Source of the DNA: DASZJY01 sp036260255
GTDB lineage: Bacteria > Actinomycetota > Acidimicrobiia > Acidimicrobiales > AC-14
Direction: 5' to 3'
Assembly: GCA_036260255.1 (NCBI GenBank)
Contig: DATAAF010000005.1
Coordinates: 1 to 64,000 of the forward strand
DNA: 64,000 nt
The notes under the pieces are model-generated. The model was given only the letters and a program-made list of their open reading frames with translations. It did no database searches and was not told the origin of the DNA. Of the stretch, positions 46,118-55,588 are shown piece by piece. Every line of letters begins with the position of its first letter. Within the stretch, counting starts at the first letter, position 1. A program made the position numbers and the translations under genes.

Positions 46118-47044
46118 CTAGGCCACGTCCCGTCGGCGGAACAATAGGGTGGCGCTGGCCAGCAGCACCAGGGCCACCGCGGCGAGGTACACGCCCGCCT
46201 CGAGGACCGTCCTGCCGAAGACGTCGCCCCCTTCGTTCTCACCGGAGACGAGCACGATGGCGTTGCCCAGGAGCAGCCAGCGGCGGTAGTCCTCGAGGAA
46301 CCCGCCCACCACGTTCTCGAACACGACGAAGTAGCCGAAGCCGATCCCCAGGGCGGCGGCGGTGTTGCGCCCGATCGAGGAGACGGCGAAGCCCAGGGTC
46401 GAGGCGATGGCGACCATGGCGGTGCCCCGCAGGGCGACACCTGCCAGCGACCGCCCGAAGCTGCCGCCCGTGCCGGCGGTGGTGCCGTGCAGGTAGGCGG
46501 ACGGCAGGAGGGCGGCGGACAGCAACATCCCCGCCGCCACCGCAAAGGCGCAGGCCACCAGGGCGCTGGCCGCCGCCTTGGCCAGCAGGACCCGCGGCCG
46601 GCGGGGCTCCCACGTGAGGATGGTCGTGATGGTGCGCGATTGCCAGTCGGCGCCGATGCTCGACGCCCCGATGAGCCAGGCGACGACCACCAGCGGCCCG
46701 GTCGTCGCCTGGAGGATCCCCTTGAGGTCGGACAGGGCGAACCGGGGGTCGTCGACCGCTCCCACGGCGAAGCTGCAGCGCTCCTCTGGTGAGATCGGGG
46801 GCGCGCCTGGCCCCTCGGGAGCCTCGGGCGGCCCCACTTCGGACGCGCTCCGTTCCAGGCACGCCTCGAGCTCGGCGCGGGCCCGCCGCTGGCGGGCCGA
46901 AATCTCGGCCGCCGAGACGCCCTCGGTGTTCAGGAAGGTCAGGATGCCGGCCAGGGTGATGGCGACGACGGCGATGAGGGCGAGCACCCGGACGAGGCGG
47001 CGGGCCAGCAGCCGCTGGACCTCGCCGGCCAGCAGCGCCCTCAC
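46118..47044 (-). CDS. ABC-2 type transporter permease
   Basis: 308 aa, GTG start in a GTGA overlap with the ATPase gene. A basic N-terminus (MRALLAGEVQRLLARRLVR) and first helix are followed by an extracellular loop with Arg-rich and Pro-rich parts and two Cys (residues about 40-110). Five further hydrophobic segments follow, including the EWEPRR-like cytoplasmic TILTWEPRRPRVLLAKAAAS. Typical of ABC-2 exporters. Substrate unknown. Confidence 0.82.
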   Translation of the reverse strand: MRALLAGEVQRLLARRLVRVLALIAVVAITLAGILTFLNTEGVSAAEISARQRRARAELEACLERSASEVGPPEAPEGPGAPPISPEERCSFAVGAVDDPRFALSDLKGILQATTGPLVVVAWLIGASSIGADWQSRTITTILTWEPRRPRVLLAKAAASALVACAFAVAAGMLLSAALLPSAYLHGTTAGTGGSFGRSLAGVALRGTAMVAIASTLGFAVSSIGRNTAAALGIGFGYFVVFENVVGGFLEDYRRWLLLGNAIVLVSGENEGGDVFGRTVLEAGVYLAAVALVLLASATLLFRRRDVA

Positions 47045-47964
47045 AGCTCGCCCCCGCTCTCACCCGTGAGCTCGAGGAACACCGTCTCCAGGCTGACCTC
47101 CTCGGGCCGGAGCTCGGTGAGGTAGAGCCGGCGGCGGGCGAGGGCCCGGGTGACCTCTTCGGCGTCGGCGGGCGGCAGGTCGACGCGTATGAACCCGTCG
47201 CCCAGCACCGCGGTGATGCCCGCCTCGGCCAGGGCGGCGACGCCCGCCTGCAGGTCGGTCAGGCGCACGATCAGCCCGGTGCGGCGCCCGCCCGCCAGCA
47301 CCTCGTCCACCGGCCCAGCCCGCACGCACCGGCCGCGCGAGAGGATGGCGACCCGGTCGCACGCCTGCTGCACCTCGGCGAGGATGTGGCTCGACACGAA
47401 CACCGTGCGGCCTTCGGCGCCCAGCCTCTTGAGAAGGTCGCGGACCTCCTTGATGCCGGCGGGGTCCAGCCCGTTGGCGGGCTCGTCGAGGACGAGCAGC
47501 TCGGGGTCCTTGAGCAGGGCGATGGCGATGCCCAGCCGCTGGCGCATCCCGAGGGAGTAGCCCCGCACCGGGTCGTCGGCCCGCTCGGCCAGCCCGACCC
47601 GCTCGAGCACCCGCTGCACCGCCGGCGCGCCGATCCCCTCCAACCGTCCGAGCAGGGCCAGGTTCCGCCGCCCCGAGAGGCCGGGGAACAGCCCGGGGGT
47701 CTCGACCAGCGATCCCACCCGGCCGATCACCGCCGGGAGCTGGCGCTGCGAGTCCGCCCCCAGCACGCTGCACGCCCCCGCGCTGGGACGGGCCAGGCCG
47801 AGCAGGCACCGGATGGTCGTCGTCTTGCCGGAGCCGTTGGGTCCGAGGAAGCCGAAGACGCCGCCCGCCGGGACGCTCAGGTCGAGCCCGTCCAGGGCCA
47901 CCACCGGGGGTTTGCGGAACCGCCGGTACTCCTTGCGGAGCCCCTCCACCTCGACCACCGCCAT
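47041..47964 (-). CDS. ABC transporter ATP-binding protein, drug/lipid export type
   Basis: 307 aa. Walker A GPNGSGKTT, Q-loop region VGSLVETPGLFPGLSGRRNL, signature YSLGMRQRLGIA, Walker B LLVLDEPANGLD, switch His in SSHILAEV. The C-terminal 80 residues are the regulatory extension common in CcmA/DrrA-type exporters. It works with the downstream ABC-2 permease. It lies 23 bp from the TlpA-like gene, probably in the same transcript. Confidence 0.87.
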   Translation of the reverse strand: MAVVEVEGLRKEYRRFRKPPVVALDGLDLSVPAGGVFGFLGPNGSGKTTTIRCLLGLARPSAGACSVLGADSQRQLPAVIGRVGSLVETPGLFPGLSGRRNLALLGRLEGIGAPAVQRVLERVGLAERADDPVRGYSLGMRQRLGIAIALLKDPELLVLDEPANGLDPAGIKEVRDLLKRLGAEGRTVFVSSHILAEVQQACDRVAILSRGRCVRAGPVDEVLAGGRRTGLIVRLTDLQAGVAALAEAGITAVLGDGFIRVDLPPADAEEVTRALARRRLYLTELRPEEVSLETVFLELTGESGGEL

Positions 47965-47986
47965 GGCGCTGGTGTAGCACCCCGAA

Positions 47987-48613
47987 TCAGGGCCGGGCGG
48001 CGCGGGCCTCCGCCAAGAGCGACTCCAGGTCGGCGGCGCGCACGCCGCCGAGGAGCTTGGTCACGATGATGCCGTCGGGGTCGACGAGGAAGGACTCGGG
48101 GACGCCGGCCACCCCGAAGTCGATGGCGATGCGGCCGTCGGGATCGGTCAGCATCGGCCAGTCGCCGCCCCGGGAGGCCCGGAACTCCTTCACGTTGCTG
48201 ACCGAGTCGCTGTAGACGACGCCCACCACCTCGGCGTCGCCCGCCGCCTCGTGGCGCTCGGCGAAGGCGATCAGCTCGGGGTGCTCCTGCTCGCAGGGCA
48301 CGCACCAGGTCGCGAAGAAGTTGACGACGACCCACTTGCCCCGCAGGTCGGCGAGCCGGACGGTCTCGCCGTCGATCGTCTTGGCCTCGACCGCCGGGGC
48401 CGGCTTCCCGATCAGCACGGAGCGAGGCGCCCGGCTCTGGGCCGAGGGCCGGGTGGCGAGAACGGCCACCAGCATGGTGACCGGGAGGGCCACCGCCACC
48501 GCCGTCCACAGCACCCGGCGGGTCCGGCGGAGGGCGACCGCCGACCGGGGGACCGCCGGCTCGTCGGCGGCGGGCTCCTCGGTGGCCAGGGCGTCCTCGC
48601 GCTCGATGGTCAT
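47987..48613 (-). CDS. membrane-anchored TlpA/ResA-like thiol-disulfide oxidoreductase
   Basis: 208 aa from the ATG at 48613. A cytoplasmic N-terminus (about 30 residues) and transmembrane helix (about 35-55) precede a thioredoxin fold with active site FFATWCVPCEQEHPEL and a cis-Pro in GVPESF. Such proteins reduce or oxidise extracytoplasmic thiols, for example in cytochrome c maturation. No haem genes are nearby. It is divergent from cobB with a 51-bp spacer. Confidence 0.87.
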   Translation of the reverse strand: MTIEREDALATEEPAADEPAVPRSAVALRRTRRVLWTAVAVALPVTMLVAVLATRPSAQSRAPRSVLIGKPAPAVEAKTIDGETVRLADLRGKWVVVNFFATWCVPCEQEHPELIAFAERHEAAGDAEVVGVVYSDSVSNVKEFRASRGGDWPMLTDPDGRIAIDFGVAGVPESFLVDPDGIIVTKLLGGVRAADLESLLAEARAARP

Positions 48614-48664
48614 GGGCGGCCCCAGCGTAGGCGGGGCCACCCGGCCCGGTGCCAAGATGCCCCC

Positions 48665-50059
48665 GTGCCCCCGCTCGGTCCCCGCCTGGTCGTGGCGGGC
48701 ACGTCGTCGGGTGTGGGCAAGACCACCTTTGCCACCGGTCTCATGGCCGCCCTCCGGCGGCGGGGGGTGGCGGTGGCGTCGGCCAAGGTCGGACCCGACT
48801 TCATCGACCCCGGCTACCACTCGCTGGCCACCGGCCGCCCCGGACGCAACCTCGATGCCTGGCTGTGCGACGCCGGGACGGTCGGGCCCCTCGCCGCCCG
48901 GGCGGCCGCCGGTGCCGACGTCCTCGTGGTCGAGGGGGTCATGGGGCTGTTCGACGGGGCGGCGGGCGAACACGGCCCGGCGCCCCTCGCCAGCACCGCC
49001 CAGGTGGCGGCGCTCCTCGACGCTCCCGTCGTGCTGGTGGTCGACGCCTCCGCCATGAGCGGGTCGGTGGCGGCCCTCGTCCACGGCTTCGCCACGTTCA
49101 GCCCGGCGGTGCGGGTGGCCGGGGTGGTCCTCAACCGCGTCGGCGGCGACAGCCACGAGAACATGCTGCGGGCGGCGCTGGCCCCCCTGGGCGTGCCCGT
49201 CCTCGGCGTGCTGCGCCGGGACGACGCCCTCTCGTGGCGCGATCGCCACCTGGGCCTGGTGCCGGTCGTCGAGGCCCCCGCCGCGGTGGGTGGCGCCCTC
49301 GAGCGCCTGGCCGGCGCGGTTGCGATGGGCTGCGACCTCGACCGGCTCCTCCGCCTCGCCGCCTCCTCCCCCACCGTTTCGGTCGCCCCGCCCCCCGAGG
49401 CCCGCCGCTCGGGGTCGGCCCGCGTCGCCGTCCTGGGCGGCCGGGCGTTCGCCTTCACGTACCCCGACAACCTCGAGCTCCTGCAGCAGGCGGGGGCCGA
49501 GCTCGTCCCCGTCGACCCCGAGGCCGACCGCCGGCTCCCGCCCGGTGTGACCGCCCTCTACGCCGGCGGCGGCTTCCCCGAGGTCTTCGCCGCCGGGCTG
49601 GCCGCCAACCGGCCCCTGCTCGACGACGTCCGCCGCCGGGTCGGCGCGGGGATGGTCACGTGGGCGGAGTGCGGCGGGCTGCTCTGGCTCTCGCGGTCCC
49701 TCGACGGCCATCCCATGGCCGGGGCGCTGGCCGTCGACGGCCGCATGACTGCGCGCCTCACCCTCGGCTACCGGCGGGCCCGCACCACCGTCGACACGCC
49801 GCTGGGCCGGGCGAGCACCGCCCTGCGGGGCCACGAGTTCCACTACTCGGCCGTCGAGCCGGGAGGAGCGGCCCTGCGCTGGCACGGCCGGGACGGCGAG
49901 GGCGGTGGCGGGTTCGCCTCGCCCACCCTGCTGGCGTCCTACCTGCACGTCCACCTGGCCTCCGACCCCCGGCTCGCCGAGCGTTTCGTGGCGGCGGCGG
50001 AGCGGGCGGCCGGCAGGCGAGCGCCGATGGCCGAGGAACTACAGTCCAGGGCGCCGTGA
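48665..50059 (+). CDS. cobB: cobyrinate a,c-diamide synthase
   Basis: 464 aa, GTG start. N-terminal ATPase: VAGTSSGVGKTTFATGLMAALRRR, KVGPDFIDPGYH, VEGVMGLFDG. C-terminal glutaminase domain with nucleophile Cys in WAECGGLLWL and His in LRGHEFHYS. It amidates the a and c side chains of (cobalt-)sirohydrochlorin-derived cobyrinate. It heads the plus-strand biosynthetic block; the cobI start overlaps its stop by 4 bp. Confidence 0.95.
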   Translation: MPPLGPRLVVAGTSSGVGKTTFATGLMAALRRRGVAVASAKVGPDFIDPGYHSLATGRPGRNLDAWLCDAGTVGPLAARAAAGADVLVVEGVMGLFDGAAGEHGPAPLASTAQVAALLDAPVVLVVDASAMSGSVAALVHGFATFSPAVRVAGVVLNRVGGDSHENMLRAALAPLGVPVLGVLRRDDALSWRDRHLGLVPVVEAPAAVGGALERLAGAVAMGCDLDRLLRLAASSPTVSVAPPPEARRSGSARVAVLGGRAFAFTYPDNLELLQQAGAELVPVDPEADRRLPPGVTALYAGGGFPEVFAAGLAANRPLLDDVRRRVGAGMVTWAECGGLLWLSRSLDGHPMAGALAVDGRMTARLTLGYRRARTTVDTPLGRASTALRGHEFHYSAVEPGGAALRWHGRDGEGGGGFASPTLLASYLHVHLASDPRLAERFVAAAERAAGRRAPMAEELQSRAP

Positions 50060-50823
50060 GCTCGGGAAGCCGGTGCGAGTCGAGTGCGGCTGCGCCACCT
50101 GGCGCGCTGACCGGTGTGGGGATGGGCCCCGGTGACGCCGAGCTGGTCACCCTGCAGGCCCTCCGGGTCCTGCGCCAGGCCGACCGCGTCTTCGCCCCCG
50201 CCACCGCCGTCGACGCGGTGGGCCGGGCCGAGTCGATCGTCCGCCAGGTGTGCCCGGAGGTGCCCGTCGAGCGGCTGGCCTTCGAGATGACCGCCGGCGA
50301 GGCCCGCCATACCGCGCTGGCGGCGGCCGCCGACCGGGTCGCGGCATGCCTCGATGCCGGTGAGGAGGTGGCGTTCGTCACCCTCGGCGACCCCAACGTC
50401 TACAGCACCTTCCCGGCGCTGGCGACCGCCGTGTCCGAGCGACGGCCGGGGACGGCGGTGCGCACGGTCCCCGGCATCACCGCCTTCCAGGCGCTCGCCG
50501 CCCGTTCGGGGACGGTGCTCCTCGCCGGCACCGAGCGGCTGTCGCTGGTCACCGCCCTCGACGGGCCGGCACCCCTCGACGCCGTCGTCGACGATCCCGC
50601 GGCCGCCGTCGTCGTCTACAAGGGCGGTCGCCACCTGCCGGCGGTGGCCAAGCGCCTGGCCGACGCCGGCCGCCTGGACGGGGCGGTGGCAGGCGAGCTC
50701 CTCGGCCTCCCCGGCGAACGGGTGAGGCCGGCCGCCGAGCTGGCCGCCGGGCCGGCGTCCTACCTGGTCACCGTGATCGTGCCGCCCGCCGGGCGGGCGT
50801 CGACGGCCGGCACCTCCCAATGA
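50056..50823 (+). CDS. cobI: precorrin-2 / cobalt-precorrin-2 C20-methyltransferase
   Basis: 255 aa starting at the GTG of a GTGA overlap with cobB. Tetrapyrrole methylase fold: LTGVGMGPGDAELVTLQALRVL, VAFVTLGDPNVYSTF, VRTVPGITAFQALAARSG, and AAVVVYKGGRHLPAV. It adds the C20 methyl from S-adenosylmethionine. The first 18 residues are a Ser/Ala-rich extension before the fold. Confidence 0.92.
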   Translation: MSSGSRCESSAAAPPGALTGVGMGPGDAELVTLQALRVLRQADRVFAPATAVDAVGRAESIVRQVCPEVPVERLAFEMTAGEARHTALAAAADRVAACLDAGEEVAFVTLGDPNVYSTFPALATAVSERRPGTAVRTVPGITAFQALAARSGTVLLAGTERLSLVTALDGPAPLDAVVDDPAAAVVVYKGGRHLPAVAKRLADAGRLDGAVAGELLGLPGERVRPAAELAAGPASYLVTVIVPPAGRASTAGTSQ

Positions 50824-51635
50824 TCTCCTTCGTCGGGGCGGGGCCGGGCGCGGCCGACCTGCTCACCCTGCGGGGCCGCGACCGGCTGGCGGCGGCCGAC
50901 GTGGTGGTGTGGGCGTCGTCGCTCGTGCCCGCCGCGGTGCTGGAGCACGCCCGGCCCGACGCCGAGGTGCACGACTCGGCCGCGATGACCCTCGAGGACG
51001 TGCTCGCGGTCTACGCCGCCCATCCCGAGGAGGCCATCGTCCGCCTGCACTCGGGCGACCCCTCCGTCTATGGCGCCATCCAGGAGCAGATCGACTGGTG
51101 CGTCTCCACCGGGCGGGACTTCGAGATCGTCCCCGGCGTGTCGTCTCTCGGCGCGGCGGCGGCCGCCCTCGGACGGGAGCTGACCGTGCCCGGCCTGGCC
51201 CAGAGTGTCGTGCTCACCCGCCTGGCGGGCCGCACGTCGGCGTCGATGCCGCCGGGCCAGTCGGTGGCCGACTACGCCTCCCATGGGGCCACGTTGGCCG
51301 CGTTCCTGTCCGGAGCCCGGCCGGCCGAGCTCCAGGCCGAGCTGCTCTCCCCCGGGTCGGGCTACCACCCCGACACCCCGGCGGCCGCGGTGGTCCGGGC
51401 GTCGTGGCCGGACGAGGTCGTCGTCCGCACGACCGTCGGGCGCCTGGTCGACGACCTCGCCGCGACCGGGGCCACCACTACCGTCCTCGTGCTGGTGGGC
51501 CCGGCCCTCGGCGCGGGCACCGACGGAGACGGCCCGCCGGCGGCCCGCAGCCACCTCTACCGCCCGGACTTCGCCCACCGCTTCCGGCGCCGGTCCCGAC
51601 CCGGGTCGACGGCGGGGAGGCCGGCCGGACCGTGA
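50820..51635 (+). CDS. cobM: precorrin-4 / cobalt-precorrin-4 C11-methyltransferase
   Basis: 271 aa, ATG start overlapping cobI. ISFVGAGPGAADLLTLRGRD, VVWASSLVP, VRLHSGDPSVYGAIQEQ and EIVPGVSSLGAAAAALG identify the CobM/CbiF group of SAM-dependent tetrapyrrole methylases. The last 30 residues are basic and Pro-rich. It overlaps cbiD by 4 bp. Confidence 0.94.
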   Translation: MISFVGAGPGAADLLTLRGRDRLAAADVVVWASSLVPAAVLEHARPDAEVHDSAAMTLEDVLAVYAAHPEEAIVRLHSGDPSVYGAIQEQIDWCVSTGRDFEIVPGVSSLGAAAAALGRELTVPGLAQSVVLTRLAGRTSASMPPGQSVADYASHGATLAAFLSGARPAELQAELLSPGSGYHPDTPAAAVVRASWPDEVVVRTTVGRLVDDLAATGATTTVLVLVGPALGAGTDGDGPPAARSHLYRPDFAHRFRRRSRPGSTAGRPAGP

Positions 51636-52759
51636 CCAACCTCCCGGTCCCCTTCAAGGGCGCTCCGCGCGAGGAGCAGGCCGAGCCCTTCCGCGAACGG
51701 CGGGACAGCCGGGGGCTGCGTCTCGGCTGGACGACGGGCACGTGCGCCACCGCCGCCGCCAAGGCGGCGGCCATGGGCCTGTACTCGGGGACCCCGCCGA
51801 AGACGGTCGACATCTCCCTTCCCGACGGGACCCGCGAGTGGTTCGAGGTGGAGATCGAGGGGGCCACCCGCGCCGCCGTCATCAAGGACGCGGGCGACGA
51901 CCCCGACTGCACCCACGGCGCGCGCGTCACCGCCAAGGTCAGCCTGGCCCGGCGGGGGCCGGAGACGGAGACCGAGCTGGCCGCCGGCCCGGGGGTGGGC
52001 ACGGTCACCAAGCGAGGGCTGGGCCTCCCGATCGGCGACCCTTCGATCACGCCCGTGCCCCGGCGGATGATCCTGGCGGCCCTCTCGGAGGTGACCAACG
52101 AGCCGCTGACGGTGGTCTTCTCGGTCCCCGACGGCGAGGCCATGGCCGAGCACACCTCCAACGCCCGGCTGGGCATCGTCGGCGGCATCTCGATCCTGGG
52201 CACGACCGGCGTGGTGAAGCCCTACTCCACCGCCGCCTGGCGGGCGTCGATCGTGCAGCAGATCGACGTGGCCGCCGCCCAGGGCGAGCCGACCATGGTC
52301 CTCGCCACCGGCACCCGCACGGAGCGACTGGCCATGCGCCTCTTCCCCGGCCTCGACGACGTGTGCTTCGTGGAGGTCGGCGACTACACCGGCACCGCCC
52401 TCAAACGCATGGTCCAGGCCGGCATGGTCCACGCCGTCGTGGCGGGGATGGCCGGCAAGCTGAGCAAGCTCGCTTCCGGCGTGATGATGACCCACTTCCG
52501 GCGGTCGAAGGTCGACGGCCAGCTCCTCGCCGCGGTGGCCAAGTCGGTCAAGGCGCCCGCCGCGGTGGTGAGGGCGGCGACCGCGACCAACACCGCCCGT
52601 CACTTCTTCGAGACCTGCATCGCCGAGGGCGTCGTCGCGCCCCTGGAGCGGGTGTGCCAGATGGCGAAGGAGGCGTGCGAGGAGCATGCCGGAGGGGCTC
52701 TGTCGGTCGAGGTGCTCATGGCCGACTTCGAGGGCACGCGGGTCGTGGCCCGTGCCTGA
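51632..52759 (+). CDS. cbiD: cobalt-precorrin-5B C1-methyltransferase
   Basis: 375 aa, GTG start. LRLGWTTGTCATAAAKAA, VIKDAGDDPDCTHGARV, GLGLPIGDPSITPVPRRMI, GISILGTTGVVKPYS and VAGMAGKLSKLASGVMMTHFRRSKVD are all CbiD blocks. CbiD belongs to the early-cobalt (anaerobic) route, methylating C1 after CbiG opens the lactone. Its presence beside cobN is notable. Confidence 0.96.
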   Translation: MTNLPVPFKGAPREEQAEPFRERRDSRGLRLGWTTGTCATAAAKAAAMGLYSGTPPKTVDISLPDGTREWFEVEIEGATRAAVIKDAGDDPDCTHGARVTAKVSLARRGPETETELAAGPGVGTVTKRGLGLPIGDPSITPVPRRMILAALSEVTNEPLTVVFSVPDGEAMAEHTSNARLGIVGGISILGTTGVVKPYSTAAWRASIVQQIDVAAAQGEPTMVLATGTRTERLAMRLFPGLDDVCFVEVGDYTGTALKRMVQAGMVHAVVAGMAGKLSKLASGVMMTHFRRSKVDGQLLAAVAKSVKAPAAVVRAATATNTARHFFETCIAEGVVAPLERVCQMAKEACEEHAGGALSVEVLMADFEGTRVVARA

Positions 52760-53930
52760 GGCGATCGCGGTGGTCGGCGTCGCCGGCGAGGTCATGGGCA
52801 AGGACGCCGCCCGCGCCGTCGAGTCGGCCGACCTCCTGGTCGGCGGTGCCCGTCACCTCGACGCGGTGGCGCCGTCCGGGGCCCCGAGGCGGCTGGCCGT
52901 CGGCGGTGATCTCGGCCCCGTACTCGACCGGGTGGCGGCCGAGCCCGGCCGGGTGTGCGTCCTAGCCTCCGGCGATCCCGGCTTCTTCGGCATCGTGAGG
53001 GCCCTGGCCGAGCGCTTCGGCCCCGCCCGCCTCGAGGTCCATCCCGCCCCCTCGTCGGTGTCGCTCGCCTTCGCCCGCCTGGGACTCCCGTGGGACGACG
53101 CCGCCGTCGTCTCCGCCCAGGGCCGCCCCCTCCCCGACGCCGCCCGCCGCGCGGCCGCCGCTCCCAAGGCCGCCGTCCTCACCTCGCCCGACGCGCCGCC
53201 CCAGTCCCTCGGCGCGGAGCTCTCGGCCCTGGGCGCCCGCCACCGGCGGGTCGTCGTGTGCAGCCGCCTGGGCGAGGGCGACGAGGTCGTCGTCGAGACG
53301 GACATGGCCGGCCTGGCCGCCGGTCGATGGGACCCCTTGTCGGTGGTCGTCCTGCTCGACGGCCCGCCCGTGGCGGCGGCGCCGGTCCTCTCGTGGGGAG
53401 TGCCCGACAGCCGCTTCGACCACCGCGAGGGGATGGTGACCAAGGCCGAGGTCAGGGCGGTGGTCCTCGGCAAGCTCGGCCTGCCCCCCGCCGGCGTGCT
53501 GTGGGACGTGGGCGCTGGCAGCGGGAGCGTGGCGGTGGAGTGCGCCCGGCTGGTCCCCGGGCTGCGGGTGCTGGCGGTCGAGCGCCGGCCCGAGGACGCC
53601 GGCCGGGCCCGGGTCAACGCCGCCGCCGCCGGCGTGGCGGTCGAGGTGGTGGAGGGCGAGGCGCCCGCTTGCCTCGTCACCCTTCCCGACCCCGACCGGG
53701 CGTTCGTCGGCGGCGGTGGCCTGGCCGCCCTGGACGCGACCTTGGAGCGGCTGCGCCCCGGGGGGCAGGTGGTGGCGACCTACGCCGCCCTCGACCGGGC
53801 GGCCGCCGCCTTCGACCGCCTCGGCCACCTGGTCGAGCTCGGGCTGAGCCGGGGCCGGGCCCTTCCCGGCGGGGGCGTGCGCCTGGCCGCCGAGAACCCC
53901 GTCTTCGTGGCCTGGGGGCCGGACGAGTGA
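52752..53930 (+). CDS. cobL: fused CbiE-CbiT (CobL): C5/C15-methyltransferase and C12-decarboxylase
   Basis: 392 aa, GTG start overlapping cbiD by 8 bp. Residues 1-195 are a tetrapyrrole methylase (IAVVGVAGEV, VLASGDPGFFGI, HPAPSSVSLAFARLGLPW). Residues 205-392 are a class I SAM methyltransferase/decarboxylase (SRFDHREGMVTKAEVRAVVL, LWDVGAGSGSVAVE). This is the normal CobL fusion. GTGA overlap with the next gene. Confidence 0.94.
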   Translation: MPEAIAVVGVAGEVMGKDAARAVESADLLVGGARHLDAVAPSGAPRRLAVGGDLGPVLDRVAAEPGRVCVLASGDPGFFGIVRALAERFGPARLEVHPAPSSVSLAFARLGLPWDDAAVVSAQGRPLPDAARRAAAAPKAAVLTSPDAPPQSLGAELSALGARHRRVVVCSRLGEGDEVVVETDMAGLAAGRWDPLSVVVLLDGPPVAAAPVLSWGVPDSRFDHREGMVTKAEVRAVVLGKLGLPPAGVLWDVGAGSGSVAVECARLVPGLRVLAVERRPEDAGRARVNAAAAGVAVEVVEGEAPACLVTLPDPDRAFVGGGGLAALDATLERLRPGGQVVATYAALDRAAAAFDRLGHLVELGLSRGRALPGGGVRLAAENPVFVAWGPDE

Positions 53931-55588
53931 AGGTGCTGTCCGTCACCGTCACCGAGCGGGGGCGGGCCATGGCCGCCCGCCTTCCCTTCGAGGCCGTCCA
54001 CGGCCACGCCGCCGCCACCGTCCGCCAGCGGTGGCCGGCGGTCGACGGGTTCGTGCTGTTCCTCGCCGCGGGGGCGGCGGTGCGCATCGTGGCACCGCTC
54101 CTCGCCGCCAAGGAGACCGACCCGGCCGTCGTCTGCGTCGACGAGGCCGGCCGGTTCGCCGTCGCCCTGTGCGGCGGCCACCGCGGGGGGGCAAACCCGC
54201 TGGCCGCCCGGGTGGCCGAACTGCTGGGTGCCACTCCGGTGATCACGACCGCCACCGACGCCACCGGCACGACCGCCCTCGACCAGCTTCCCGGGCTCTC
54301 GGCGACCGGCGACGTCGCCGGGGTGACCGCCGCCCTGCTCGACGGTCGCCTCCCGGCGGTGGTCAACCAGCTGGGCTGGCCGCTGCCGTCGGCGCTGCCC
54401 TCCCACGGGACGGGCCCCGACCTTGTCGTCGTCACCGACCGGGTGGTGCCTACCGCACGGGGGCTGGTCGCGTTGCACCCGCCGTCGCTCGTCGTCGGGG
54501 TCGGGGCGTCGACCGGCGCCCCCGCCACCGAGGTCGCCGAGCTGGTGGCGTCGGCCCTACGCGGGGCCGGCCTGGCCGCCGCCTCCGTCGCCGAGGTGGC
54601 GACGATCGACCGCCGGGCCGGCGATCCCGCCGTGGGTGCGCTGGGACTGCCGGTCCGGGCCTTCTCCGCCGCCGAGCTGGCCGCCGCCGCTTCCCTCGTG
54701 CCGTCGCCCAGCGCCGTGGTCGCCGCCGCCGTCGGCACCCCCAGCGTTGCCGAGGCGGCCGCCCTGCTGGCCGCCGGCCCGGGTGCCCGGCTGGTCGTGA
54801 CCAAGACCGCCTCGGCGCACGCCACCGTGGCGGTGGCGCGCCGGTGCCGGCCCCGCGGCCACCTCGCGGTGGTCGGGCTGGGCCCCGGGCACTCGGCGCA
54901 CCGCACCCCCGCCGCCGACGCCGCTGTGCGCCATGCCGACGTGGTGCTGGGTTACGGCCCCTATCTCGACCAGTGCGCCGACCTCCTGGGCCCCTCCCAG
55001 GAGGTCGTCCGCACCCCGATCGGGGACGAGGTGCTGCGGGCGAAGCAGGCGGTCGCCGAGGCCGCCGCCGGGCGGCGCGTAGCCCTCGTCTCGTCGGGGG
55101 ACCCCGGCATCTACGCCATGGCCACGCTGGCCCTGGAGGTGGCGGGCGAGACCGGTGACGACGTGGAGGTCGAGGTCGTGCCGGGTGTGCCCGCCGCCCA
55201 GGCGGCGGCCGCCATTCTCGGCGCGCCCCTCGCCCACGACCATGCCGTCATCAGCCTCTCCGACCTGCTCACGCCGTGGGCGGCGGTGGAGACCCGCCTG
55301 CGGGCGGCGGCCGAGGCCGACCTGGTGGTGGCCCTCTACAACCCCCGCTCGGCGGGACGCTCCTGGCAGCTCGACGCCGCCCGCGGCATCCTCCTCGAGC
55401 AGCGGGCGCCCGAGACTCCGGTGGGAGTCGTCACCGACGCTGCCCGACCGGGGCAGCGGGTGGAGCTGTCCACCCTCGGGGAGCTGGACACCGCTGCGGT
55501 CGGCATGACGACCTGCGTCATCGTCGGCTCGTCGGCGACCCGCGTCGTCGGCGGCCGCATGGTCACGCCGAGGGGGTATCGGGCATGA
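53927..55588 (+). CDS. fused CbiG (cobalt-precorrin-5A hydrolase) and CobJ/CbiH (C17-methyltransferase)
   Basis: 553 aa, GTG start. Residues 1-310 are CbiG: FVLFLAAGAAVRIVAPLLAAK, ALCGGHRGGANPLAARVAELLGA, VVGVGASTGAPATEV and VVTKTASAHATVAVARR. Residues 313-553 are CobJ/CbiH: LAVVGLGPGHSAHRTPAA, VSSGDPGIYAMATLALEV, EVVPGVPAAQAAAAILGAPL, VVALYNPRSAGRSW. One protein thus methylates C17 with ring contraction and opens the delta-lactone, two consecutive steps of the cobalt-first pathway. Confidence 0.93.
   Translation: MKVLSVTVTERGRAMAARLPFEAVHGHAAATVRQRWPAVDGFVLFLAAGAAVRIVAPLLAAKETDPAVVCVDEAGRFAVALCGGHRGGANPLAARVAELLGATPVITTATDATGTTALDQLPGLSATGDVAGVTAALLDGRLPAVVNQLGWPLPSALPSHGTGPDLVVVTDRVVPTARGLVALHPPSLVVGVGASTGAPATEVAELVASALRGAGLAAASVAEVATIDRRAGDPAVGALGLPVRAFSAAELAAAASLVPSPSAVVAAAVGTPSVAEAAALLAAGPGARLVVTKTASAHATVAVARRCRPRGHLAVVGLGPGHSAHRTPAADAAVRHADVVLGYGPYLDQCADLLGPSQEVVRTPIGDEVLRAKQAVAEAAAGRRVALVSSGDPGIYAMATLALEVAGETGDDVEVEVVPGVPAAQAAAAILGAPLAHDHAVISLSDLLTPWAAVETRLRAAAEADLVVALYNPRSAGRSWQLDAARGILLEQRAPETPVGVVTDAARPGQRVELSTLGELDTAAVGMTTCVIVGSSATRVVGGRMVTPRGYRA

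Noticed and set aside
48614..48664. A cobalamin riboswitch for the cobB operon
   Set aside because: The spacer to the divergent TlpA-like gene is only 51 bp, far too short, and no B12 box is seen there.
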